A DNA stretch of 64,000 bases from Hoplostethus atlanticus. Lineage: Eukaryota; Chordata; Actinopteri; Trachichthyiformes; Trachichthyidae. A program made the translations under genes and the position numbers. Below, in pieces: positions 25,673 through 38,200 of the stretch. Within the stretch, counting starts at the first letter, position 1. Every line of letters begins with the position of its first letter. The notes beneath the pieces are model-generated. The model did not search any database, was not told the origin of the DNA, and saw nothing but the letters and a program-made list of their open reading frames with translations. The stretch is from positions 2,083,501 through 2,147,500 of the forward strand of contig JAXDDX010000051.1 of the NCBI GenBank assembly GCA_034670405.1. The letters are read 5' to 3'.

Positions 25673-25799
25673 CTAGTCCATCCTCTCCACCTTGCCCAGG
25701 ACCTTGGCCTCATACATGGGCAGCACGGTGGCATCCTCCCACACCTCCTCAAACACGGCACCACACTCAAACTCATCGCTGGCCTTCTTGAAGTAGTAC
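25673..25799 (-). CDS. axin2: axin2 coding exon 10: end of DIX domain and stop codon
   Basis: The last coding exon follows a 2.8-kb intron. It encodes [20 protein letters not shown] then [21 protein letters not shown] and stops at TAG (25675-25673). The C-terminal KVERMD corresponds to the Axin C-terminal KVE-containing tail (a SUMO-acceptor motif in Axin1). The acceptor is CCGCCTCAG. Confidence 0.96.
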
Positions 25800-28700
25800 C
25801 TGAGGCGGAAACACAGGAGAGAGGTCCGTGATTAGAAAATGTTGAGTGTAGGTGTAAGCAGCAACAAAAAAATGAACACAACAAAAAGCTGATAGAATGG
25901 CAGCAGGATTTTATCATCTTTGAACCGTTTTGAGGCACCTACACACTACTTCCATCTACACGCTCGCGCACAACTCCCTACAGTCCGAATCAAACACAAA
26001 CACACTCTGAGAGCCAGAAATGGATCCTGTTCAAAACAACTTAGTCATAGCCTTCAATGCTATCCCTCCACACTTCAAAGGCAAAACTTGACTCCACATC
26101 ACACCACTGCAAAACAAGGCTGAACCCTCCCTTTAAACACTCCCTGTGATAATTCAAGCTGCTAGAAACTGCCTGTGTGTGTGTGTGTGTGTCTCCTCAT
26201 CCACTTGTTCATCTTGACTGCTGGCCATTCTACAGATGCCTATCTGTCCTGGAAGGTCTTATTAAAGTTGAAGGGTTAATTAGAGGCTGTCTTAAGGCCC
26301 CCACCCCTCCCTCTCTTTAGCAGTGGGCTCTCCCCTGGCCCTCTCTGAGTCTCCATGGCTTCTAATTGGGCTAGCTGTCAAATGAAGGGCCTTTCTGTCA
26401 CACAGGTTGACATTTCAGGTGCCTGAGAGTCTGCCTGTCACTGCATGAGCACAATCCAGTTTACGCACATACACACACACACATATGCCTGCACGCACAC
26501 TCTCATCTCTTTCTCTCACACACACACACACACACTGATCATCACACAGTCAAGGACACACACACACACACACTTCGGGCAGCTTTCCGATCACCAACTG
26601 AGAACAGAGGAAAAGAGGGAGCAGGAAAGGAAGAAAGAAGGGGGAAACGGAGTGGAGGCCTTCTGTGGCTGGGTGAGTGGGTGTGATATATTGGATGCAG
26701 GCCGAGCCCGAGGGGCTATACCCCGGGAGGGGGGGAGGGCAGCGCCCACTCTCCTAGACAGTCTCCTAGAGGTCACGGGTCACCTAACTAGCCCGTTCTT
26801 CTTCTCTCAAACAGAGATAAGTCCCAGGGTTAGGTTGGTCTGTGGTTGACTGTGAAGTCTCCCGGAGCTCCTAATGATTTCTCCTCTCCACTTTAAACCC
26901 AGCAAAAGACCAGCAGGAGGGGATTTAATGATAAGCTTTGTAATGGAAAAATGCCTCATTTTGCCTGTGTGCCTGCGCCGAGGAATTCAACAAAAAAAAA
27001 AGAAAGAAGCTTTTCTGTGTTTTATGAGCAATCGCTGAGCTTGGAGTCGTACAAACAACACATGTAAGGGGGTGGGGTGGTAAAAAAAAACAAAAACATT
27101 TTTTCTGTGTTGATTGTAATTAAACGCAAGTGAATTGTTTGGCCAAGTTTAGAGAATGTTGAGGGTGCATTACACAGCTGCACGACTCTCTTTTGAGTAT
27201 GCAGTTGTAAAATATTCCATGGGATGAGGCGGAGGGGTGACAGCTTTGTTTTATGAAGGTGCATTTCAACAAGTGAAAACAATGTCACGCATAGAGGCCA
27301 CTTCTCTATTGTCTACGCTTTGGTGGACAGGACTGAGCCATCGCCATCTTCACAAATACATACAAAATAAAAGCATGAGCCTCCTTGATATGATTGCGAC
27401 TGATTTTATTTTATTTTTTTCAGAAGAAAATGCTACATCCTCACTGACAAATAGTTCAAAGGCATCATTTTGTTTCAGCGAGCGAGACAGAGAGACAGAG
27501 ACGGAGAATGAGAGAGAGAGAGAGAGAGGAGTCTTTCCATTGGAACATGTTTTATGTGGCAGGATTTTTCTCTCTTTGCAACATCTGGCACCAATATCGT
27601 CTGGCAGAGCCGCGCCGTACTGTTCTCCGCTGTACCGCTGCCATGTCCAAATTAACCAACTCCACACATTCTGCTGCCATTAAAGCCAGACGCTTCAAAT
27701 TGCCACCCAACACCCCCCCCTTTCTTTTTTTGCTTGCTGAAGACTTATGGGATAGCGGGGGTGCAATGACTTGTTTGCAGGCCTTCTTCTCTCTCTTGCC
27801 TAACAAGCAGATGTGGTTATAACCTAATGTTGATGTCATGGGCATACCAACTTTATGTCTTTACAATGGACCACAACCTACGCAGTACTGCAAAGGTTAC
27901 TTAAAGCAGTAAGCCTGGACTTAGCGGAAAGCCTCCTGGTGTGAGACTTCTTTCAACTGATTTGCCATTATAGCTCAAATTCACAAAGGAATCCCAGCGT
28001 TGTTTTGGAATGTCCCCTTACAACATCTGACACTTTAACAGTAGGTATTTCTGCTGTATTAAATACTAGTGGATCGCTATCAGTGACTAACAGAAGGTGT
28101 TTGCGGTTCTGATTCAGATGCCTGATGCAACAGTGTGGAGGAGGAATTTGAAGGTCTTGCAATCTTTGTGCACAAAATAAAAGGGCCCAAGCTTCAAAGC
28201 CATATTTATTAAGGCTGCCTTACCATGGAAATGAGTACCAGATGTGAGAAAAAAATTGCTCCACTAAAGAAAAAAATCCCCCCCTCTCTTCCTCTCTGTA
28301 AGCTCTGAGCACAGATCGGCCCACAGTTCCTCTTCCATCTTAAGACTATTGGGCTCCAATGTTTCTCATTCACAATCACACTCAGCAGATGAACAGACCA
28401 CACACATATATAGATATGCAATAACAAATACACATACATCCATAACTAACAAAATCACTATAGTATTAACCCTGATCTGGTCTGATATCTCCTTCAACTG
28501 AATACACCTCTTTGTAAGTGTGCATCGCTGTGGTGTGATCTATCTGTGTGTGTGTTAGTGGTGCATATTCACCTGTAGTTGCCTTTCTTGCTGAGCTGTT
28601 CTTTGAAGTGTCCCAGGGTGAGGCAGTGGGCCTTCATCATGCTGCGGTAAGGAATCTCCTCACCACAGAAGAAGTAGGTGACCACCAGCTCCTTGGACCT

Positions 28701-29162
28701 GGCAATGCAGAACGACAAGGATTTTAAACAGCTGGACTCATGGGAGAAAGGGTAAGGGATAGTGTGTGAGAGCAGTGTGGTCTGAATGGGGGGGAATGAC
28801 CCGTGTTTCATAACCCGTGTAAATCCTGGGATTTGTGTGTGAAAGGGGTATAAAAGAGGCAAACATCAAACACCCACCCCATTCAACAACAAATGGATGA
28901 AGGGATGCAATAAACTCTGAGTTACCAAGGGATACTAAACTCATCTTTTTTGGGCTGCAGTGGTGTATATGTGTGTGTGTGGGGGTTAGTTAGGGTACTG
29001 TATTAAAGCATGTTTAATCTTAAATGATTAAAAAGCGAGAGAAGATGAGTTCAAAGCCATCGCTATGCTGACTCACAACATCGCTCTTTGAAGGGAAGAG
29101 CAAGAAAATCTGTGAAGAAGTGGGTGAAAACACAAGTGGAGCGAAAGCAAGAAAGACAGTAA

Positions 29163-29211
<49 letters not shown>

Positions 29212-32200
29212 TGTGTATTTGGAAAGAAAGCAAGACAGCAAGTTAGAAAAGATTAAATGACAGATGCAGAGAAACCCCAGCATAGGAGGACAGGGAGAGA
29301 TAGAAGTGAGGGGAGGGATACGTACTCGTCTGTTTGAAGTCCAGGGCTGGCTAGAGGGCTGCCTCCAGTGGGGAAGGCAGCTGCAGGATGACTCCTGTCT
29401 CTCTGAAGGCTGCTGGCTGCTGCTGAATGCCTGTCAAAATCATGGAGAGATCAGTGACTAATCAGTACTCACCTCAATACAAAGAGAAAACACTGGACCC
29501 TATTTGCAAGGTACTTTTATGTGATCATTCACAAGTCAAACTTTTATGTGGAAGATATTTATTGAGGAATACTCATGATTGGGAGTGTGGGTTTTGTGTG
29601 TATACATGATTGTGTATCTGTGTGTGTGTGTGTGTTGTTCCGTACCTCTGTTTAGGGGGCTTGGAGACCTCCTCTAGTCTGCGGCAGGCCTCCTCCAGCT
29701 GTGCCAAGGTGTTGGGTGGGGGCAGGGGTGGCATGGCCGGGTCCTGGATGAAAGGGTGGCCGGGGTGGTGGGCGCGGAGGTGACCCCCGCTGCCAATGCC
29801 GCCTCCACCCCAGGGAGAGTGGGTCCGGCCGGGCGGGGTTTTGGAGGACGAATCCAAGGGGTGGGACTTCTTTAGGCCTTGAGTGCTGTTGGGGTGAAAA
29901 GGTCAATATATAATATGGGCAATGAAATCAATGCAATGGTGCCCTAATGGTGTCCAATATGTGGTTCAGGAGCCACGGCTGAGGTTTAGTGATTCTCGAG
30001 GGCCACCCACCTGTGGGGCTTGTGTTTGCCCTGCCTCTCACTCTCTAGGATCCACTGCCAAACATTCTGAGAGCGGTCGGTGGCGTCCAAGGGCAGGTGT
30101 GGTGGAGACTTGCCCTCCTCAATGGCCTTGACCGGACATCTGGACAAAGTGCTGCAGCGACTAAATAAAGCAAGAGAGGCAAGTTAGGACCAGAGACAGA
30201 GCAGCTTTACCAATGGCTGTTTCTCAGGTACTAGTTGCTACAGTATTATGCTGTTTGACAACTCAGCACAGCTCAGAAGTTCCACTCACGCAGGGGTAAA
30301 GTCGGAGTAATTGGCGCCCCCTGGAGGGCAGAGGCACTGCACGCGCTGAGCCGCCTCTGCTTCGATCTGCTCCTTAGTCTTGGGCCCAGCGTGATGATGG
30401 TGGATGTAGTGGTGGTGGATGTGCTTGGTGGACTGCCTGCCTGCGACGAGGACCTTGGAGGCCCCAGGATAGGCACCGAGGAAGGGACCATGACCAGAGG
30501 GCACCAAGGTGCCAGTTTGATCTGGGGAGCGTGAGCGCGGTGAGTGCCTAACCACGCCTGGCGACTGGCAGCCAGGCGTCTTCAGGACGCGGGATAGGTG
30601 CTCGTCTAGTATGGCCTGGGGGTCTTCCTCACATTGGCTGCCGGAGGAGAGCAGAGGGTGGTGGAGGGAGGCGCCGCAAGCAAGTTCGCCACTTTCCTCC
30701 CTTTCCTCCTCCTGGACACGCAAGCGCACACAAAGCAAAGAAAAAAGACAACTGATGAAATTACCAGACAACAGTCACATGTGGGAAACACTCCTTCAAC
30801 CAGCAAGCAGAGGAGTTTATGTCTCATCTAACACCAACTTATATCTGTCGTCTTCTGAAGTCAGTGAGAGCAAACGCTTGGATAACTTGATTTGAGTTTC
30901 CCTTTTGCCGCACTGTTATCCTCGCTAACAGGCTTTGGGTGCGCTTCATCTATAATGCAGAGTGTGCCTGTGCCTCACAAAGAGACTGGCACTTCACATA
31001 CTCAGCAAACGTGCCACTGGAGAGTAGCTAAGTGCTAACTATTTGAAGGAACTTCAAGTGTGTCAAGAAACATAAGTTTGAAACTTCCTCCAGATGAAAT
31101 AGTGGAGGACAGAGAGGAAGAGGGAAGAAGTAGCTAAACTGAGGCAGACTTCCAATTCCCTTAGTCTTTTCCCTGTTCTTCAGCATGCTAAAGCCTGCAT
31201 AAAGGATTCGTATTGCACAAACAGTTCGCCCAAGCTAACTTTTCACTTGGATACGAGTGTCCCATACCTCCTGGATCTGCTGCAGCCTCTCCTCCAGTGA
31301 GCTCATGGTGTCCTGCTCTCTCTTCAGCTTCTCCAACCGGGTGATGAGCTGGGCAGCGAAGGCCGAGGGCTCAACGGGGGTCATCTCCTTAGGCAGCCTG
31401 TGTGTCCTCTGTAGGGCACGCAACAAAGGAGGAAGGACACTTTAGAGTGTGTGTGTGACCACTTAGTGTTTATGACAGATGCAGTATGGTGCATTAATCC
31501 ACCGCCCTTGCCCTAATCCTCGCTTGTTCCAAAAAGCCTGCTACTATTCCAAAAGGCCTAATCCAGATGCCCTTGCCCTCGAGCTAACCTGAACCTTCTC
31601 AGTCCCCTGTCCCTCCCCAGATCTTCTCATGCCCAGTGCCCTTGGCAGTACCAGGCAAGCGGGAAAGAAGGGGGTAGTTGTGGTGGGGTAGCAGTTGGTC
31701 TCGCTCGGAGGGGAGGCCCCCTGCCTGCACCCTCTGTAGCCCGACCAAGCCATCAGCTAGGCAGCCTCTGAAGTCAACACACTTCAAAGGGCCCTTGTCA
31801 AACATCAAACGCACACTAGGGGTGGGAGGGACATGCGGCTTTAAATCTCCGAATAAAAGCCAGATATCGACAGAGAGGAGAGAAAGAGTGAGGAGAAGAG
31901 AGGGGAAGGGGAAAAAAAGGAAAGGGGGGACAAAATTAAAAGCAAGGAAAAAAGAGGAAGAGGATTGAGATGTGCATTTGTGGAATGGTGGTGGTGGCAG
32001 AGAGAGAGAGATAGAGAGGGGCTGGGAAGGAGGGAAAGAGGGAGGGAGAGGAGGATAGCAGAGTCAAATACCAGGGAGATCTGAGGGGAAGTAGTAATTT
32101 ATTTCCCGACTGCACGCGGGGCAGCTCAGAGGTACTCTAGTCACATTATCCTCCCTTTTCTTTAACTATATGCACAGGCTTCTCTCTCTCTCTTTCTCCC

Positions 32201-35200
32201 TCTCTTACTTTTTTTGTTATTTGGCACACTGGCTTTCTTGATTTTGACTCTTTTTTTGTTGTTCCTCTCATCTCTTTGTAGAGACGATGAAGGGAAGGAG
32301 AAGAAAGGCAAGCGGGGCTGCTGGCAAAGGAGCGCCAGCCCTGCACGGGGCCCCCGCTGCCTGGGGCTGGTGCATCATGGGAGACAGAGCCATCTCCAAA
32401 TCAGGAGGGAGACATTAAAGGAGTGCAAGTGGGAAAGGAAGAGAGAAAGAGACAGAGAGAGAGATAGAGATTGAGAGAGAAAAGAGAGAAAAGGAAGAAC
32501 AGACAACACACTCAAACTCATGCGCAATCGCACACGCACACACACAAACACGCCTGTGTTTGGGAAGAAAACACCAAAGATTTTCATATTTCTTTTCTTG
32601 CCTCAAAGAGACCCCCCCCCCAAAACAAAAAACACCCATCTGTGTCATTCTCTTCTAACCTGGCCCACAACAACTTGGGTCTACAAAACCTTGGATCCAA
32701 TGAACACATGACCCCAAACTGCTCTATGGAGTGGAGGGTTGTAACGGGACATGGTGCTGACTCATCTGCAACAACTGAAGTAGTAGTTTCAGTAGTCGGC
32801 TTGCTAACTTAAAGGGTAACTGAGGTGTTGCTCTCTCATCTTGACCTCAATGTCACCACCACTATCACCATGACAATCATTACTGACTTCATATCAAACA
32901 TAAAACATATGAAGCGACACTGCTACATATCATACTACAGTTATTGACATGTGACACAAAGAAGGCAACACAAGTTTATATTTGACAGCCCTACAGAAGA
33001 TACTGGGATGTGGGGGGTTTGGGGGGGGTGCTTGAGGTGGTGGAAGAAAAAGTGAAGTGGAATGCAAATCCTGCCTTTCATTTACCCCGGCTTTTATATG
33101 AAAACGAACAGGGGAATAGAATATAGTATTCTGTCACAACATGAGCTCTGAAAAAAATAAAATAAAACACAACTCCTCGAGGGAATCAGGACCCAGTTGT
33201 CTGTCAGCGTGCAAAAGTTTGAGTTTAACAGATAACAAAAAAAAGGAGACGTTGAGACAGGAAGTAGAACTTACAGGAAAGTGGGGTAGCGAAACCTGGC
33301 CATTGATCTTGACACTGCGATGCATCTCTCGCTGGAGCTTCTTCTTGGTGCCCAGCTTGTATGGAGGGATTCCATCTCTGTAAAAACAAAAAAGATATAC
33401 ACTTTAAAACTAAGTAAAAGTCAGTCACAGCTATTTAAAATGACCTCATCCACACTTAACTAGCAATACCTAATAGCTTCCTATCCAATAAATGTTATTT
33501 TTGTTCACCTACTGCTACTCATCATACAGGTCACAATACTCCCACACCAACACTGTCGGTGCTGTAGCACCAGTTGCCAATCTTTGTGTAGACAGAACCC
33601 TTGAAAGGCAGTCCACTGAAGTGACCGACACAAAACCACCCAGTAACCACCCACCAGGCACATTACAGCTGAATCAAAGGGCTGGGGAGCCCTTGAAGCC
33701 AAGGCAACAAAAACACACATAACAAAACACACCAGGACAATAGGAGAGATATGCTAAACATCCCAGTGTGGGCTTCAAAAGAAGAGCCCCACTGATAAGT
33801 TAACATCAGTCCTTGTCAACACAGAACGTGGCTGTTTTTAAAAGCATAAGAGTTCGCGCTAACTCCAGTAGCTAGCTGTAGTTTGACACTAAAACTGGCT
33901 AAAGCTGGCTAGGTAACGCTGCTCAAGCTTTGTAGCTCTGACATCATAATAATATTAGGAAAAAATGTAGCTAGGAATACTAGTCTCTGGACAATTAAAC
34001 ATTTATTGGGGGAATCTTATTCTCCTCTTTTCATTCTGTGTCTGCTAGCTTTTCCAGTCAGCTGCCATTTAAGCGGGGCCAATTATCTTGGCCGTTTTGG
34101 CTGCTCAGAAGTGTCCGACCTAGCCCAAACGCTAGTTCTTCCGCTGCCTCTTTGAAATCTCACACTCATGCACATATGCACCCGCTGCCATCTTCGTTTG
34201 GCAAGCGCTCTGCTGTGAGCCTCTGATCTCAGCAACATCAAAAGGCTGGTTTGTAAGATAAGGTAATGTTTGAAGTTGGTGCAGCAGCATTCCCCAGCGT
34301 CCAAGTAAATCCATAAATAAGATATAAGCAAAAAGAGAAAAAAAAAATCCCCCCAACCCTTCTTCCACCCCCCTCCCTTTCCCCCAAATCCTCCTCTTCT
34401 TCTTCTTTATCTGGGAAATTAGATTCAAATTTGCAGTGTGCCTTTTAACCACTATAAAAGGACACACTAATCAAATTGTTCCCTCGAATGAGCGAGGAAG
34501 AAGCTGTTTTTTTTTATTAAAAGTGGTTAGGGGTGAGGAGAGACGGGAGCAGGGGACGGAGGATGGGAGAACCGCCTGTGTCAAAGACCTTGGTGAGGAC
34601 TACTGCGAGAATATGACTTTGAGACATGGTGTTGTTTTAATGATGACAATGTGATATCACTCTAGTCAGTCTTTGTTCAAACGTTTTTTCCATCCTTTGC
34701 ACATCTAGTCAAGGTCTGCAAATCAAATTTTAGTGTTTGAGTGACATCATCAAGCCGTGCCAAGCTGCCGATATCAATCTCGTTGCAGCAAGCGTCTAAT
34801 AAGTGGGGGAGCGCTACCAAAATCGATGCTCCACGAACCCTTGAGACTACAAGCTGCCGTCCCTCGAGGCACAGGAAGAAACACAGAAAACTCTTCAAAA
34901 GTCAAACTCAACAGCCCAGAGGAACTTGTGTACTAACCAGAACCCCAAATTTAGCAGCAAACCATCACTGGCAACCAAATCTTGCCGTCTCCCGCTCGCT
35001 TACTGTGTTTTTATCAATCCAAACTGTCCCTACCCTGGCAAACCATGCGAAGGCTGGACTCTTTGTGCAGCTCGGGGGAAGAGAAAACAGCCGTGGACTC
35101 TTTCATGGTTTCATAGGCCCTTACTTTATGGGGATCTCCTATTCAGTTGTGCAAGTCATTTTCAAAGCAGCCAGCCACCCTCTTATCCCCCTAAGCTCCC

Positions 35201-38200
35201 CTTGCCTAACAATAGGCTGAAAGCGATTCAGTTAAGCCCTTTATACTCCGTGCACTTTATTTTCTCACTCCCTTGCACTCCGAGCCTCATCACTACCGCT
35301 ACTGGCTCCGGTGCAGGAGAGAAGCTGTGGAGGGTTGGGTTGGGTGGGGGGGTGATTTTTTTTGGGGGGTGCCCTGGTCTGGCCAGTGGGAGTTCCTCAT
35401 GCCTTGTCCCGAGGTCCAGAAATGAGTAACCCCTGTGAAAGCCTCGCAGACACATGATCTCAGCACGCCGCAGAGGCCAGTGGCAGGAAACCGACCCACC
35501 ATGTGAGTAAGCCTCCTTTCATTTGGTGCCAACATCTTTCAATGAGTTTGTCTTGAGGCCCGAATGGCTATTTCCCTCCCCCACCCCACCCCCCTCTCCT
35601 CCAGCTCTTCAAAGAGAAAAAGCGATTAGATAATATGAAGAAAAAAAAAAAAAAAACAAGTCTGTTGTGGCAGAAGGGTGGGTGGGATGGATACATTTCG
35701 ACTTTGAGGAAAATGAGGCAACGCCCCCACCCACATCAAGACGCTCTCGTTTTTTTTTTCTTCCTCTCTCCAGCCTGTAACGCATCAGAATAAACTTCAA
35801 AAGGTCTTTAGACATAATGACTTTCCCAGTGTTATCTCTCTGGAGGCCATAGCAACAACTACACATTAATAGAATTACCTGAAGTCAATCATGGAGGATA
35901 ATTAAAATACATTACAGACCTTTTTTTTTGCGACAAGAAAAGTCTTTTGAACTACTATTTTCCTTCTCACAACTCAGTCTTTTTCCCGGTGTTGACTGAA
36001 CTCTGATCCCAACAAGTTTAGACACTATGGAACTTCTCAAAACTCGCAGAGCTTTGGACAGTGTCAGCTGAATGGAAATGAGCCTTTTGAAGTCGGTATA
36101 TCATCTCTGGAGCAGGCCCGAGTCGAAATGAAACTGACCCCCCCCGCTTTTTGATTTGAAGAAGAAGTAAAAACCAGAGGGAGCACTTACACGCTACTGT
36201 CCGTCATGGACATGGAATCGTCCGTTGTGGCATCGCTGGAGATCTCGCTGTCGTTGGCACTGGTGGCGGGGGCAAAGATGTAGCCCGAGTTGACAAAGTA
36301 GGGGCTGGCGGGGTCTCCTCGCCGGTGGGACCTGTAGAAGACACGGGGGGAGATTGGCGGCTTTACATGCGGTGTCTTTCTAAGTCGTGGTGTGCAGCGA
36401 GTGGGTGTGATAGATTTGGGTTTATTTGTTGTGCGGCTCCTTTGCGGGTGTTCACTTGATCAGAATTGAAAAGTAAACGTGACAGCTGTGAGTGTGTTTT
36501 GTTGGAAGTTCTCTACAGATTACGGGTGAGCAGAGTCACTTTCGCGAGACTTTGGGGCCTAAGGAATGTGACAACGGTATCAGAGCTGGGGCTGTGGGTT
36601 CTCTTTTTTCTTTTCTTTCTTTCTCTCGCTCTCTCTTTCATGTCCCTTCCCCCAATATACGGGGATTGTGGGGGGGGGGGGGGGTGGAGGGGTGAAGGGG
36701 GGGGTGAGTGAAGTGAAGTGAGCAGCCTAGCTGTATGTGAATGAACAACAGCACTTCACTCTTCTCTCTCTAATGCTATCTCTCCACCCTTTTATTTGGG
36801 CAAGGCCCCTAGTCCCGCACTTTTCACTCTCTGAAACTCCACTCTCTCTTTTCTTGGAGTGGGCCAGTCTGGGGCCCCTCCTTTACCCCCCCCCCCCTCA
36901 CCCTCCAACAACCCCCCTTTCTTTCTCAAGTCTCTCTCTTTCTACTCTCTCCTGCTGTGTTGCATTCCTGTTCCAGTAGTGAAGGGGGTGGACAAGGAAG
37001 CGGGAGGGAAGAAGGGGAGGGGGGAACTTGAGCTTTAGACAGGGAGAGAGAGAGAGAGAGAGAGAGAGGGAAAGGGGAAAGGAGGGCCCCTTTCTTTATG
37101 AGAATGCCTACTGCCGGGAGTGCTGAGAGGAGAACCCCAGCATGACTAAAGCCGTAGGCCCCAAGCTCAAACCTGACCTTTGGAAGGTCCACGCAAAGAG
37201 TCAGGTATTTAGCACAGCTGGGCTCTCTGCACCCCCTGCTCTCGTTCTCCATCTCCTTTCTTTCTTTCATGATCCCCCCCTCCCTTCCTGTCTTTCCCCC
37301 TTCCCCTCCTCTTGTCTTTCTCTGTCTCCCTCCAAAGCATGCTTAGTCTCTGTCAGACAGATTTTTCAGAAAGGAGAGATAAAAGCACTGGATAGAAAGG
37401 AAAGAGGAAGAAAAACACTGAAACACACACATACACACACACACACACACAATCTAAGGCGAAGTGGGAATGGTGGTTGAAGCTGCTGAACTGAGCTAAG
37501 AATGTGTTGTTGTTGTGTTTTTCTATCAGTTTGGAGGAAAGTGCTGGAGGTTTTTAAAAGGAGGGGAAAAAAAGAATTTGTGCAGTGGCAAAATTAGTTC
37601 CACATGTTTGAGATGGAAATTGGTTGACCTAAAGAGATGGCGAGGGCCAGGGGGAAAAGGGGAGAGAGAGGGTGATGGAAGGGAGAAAGAGGGGACTCTC
37701 TCTCTCTCTCCCGCTTTTCCTTTAGTAAAAAAACAAGAATGTTGGGGATCACACAATGAAACTGAGGAGATGCCCTCATGTCAACAATCCCAGGTGCTAA
37801 CTCAACATGGCCACTTTCAAACATCCTGGAAACAAGTGACCATGTTCTGATGTTATCTGAAATCTGCTCGCATGAAGGTTAAAACTGTCGAACTTGACTT
37901 AGTCCATACACCAATAGATGTATTCAATTATTTTCTTGTGTACACTGGTAAGAAAAAGTGACACGCTGGACACAATTTTAAATCCCTAATCTCACAAAAA
38001 AGTTTTGGTAACTGGATAGGATGTGTGGATTATCTGTAAATTGCACTTTTCCTACCAACACCAAAGTAACAAGACATTGTCAAACCTCTCAGTAATAATT
38101 GTGTCCAGATGTGAGAAAAATACTCAAGCCTTTGAACGTGCTCTTTGATGCACGCTCATGCATAAAATCCAGTTTTTGAAAACGTTCCTGGCTTGAAGAG

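Noticed and set aside
34741-35429. Overlapping 159- and 167-codon plus-strand frames
   Set aside because: They lie in an axin2 intron in two different frames over the same bases, with no recognisable motif and no matching splice sites.
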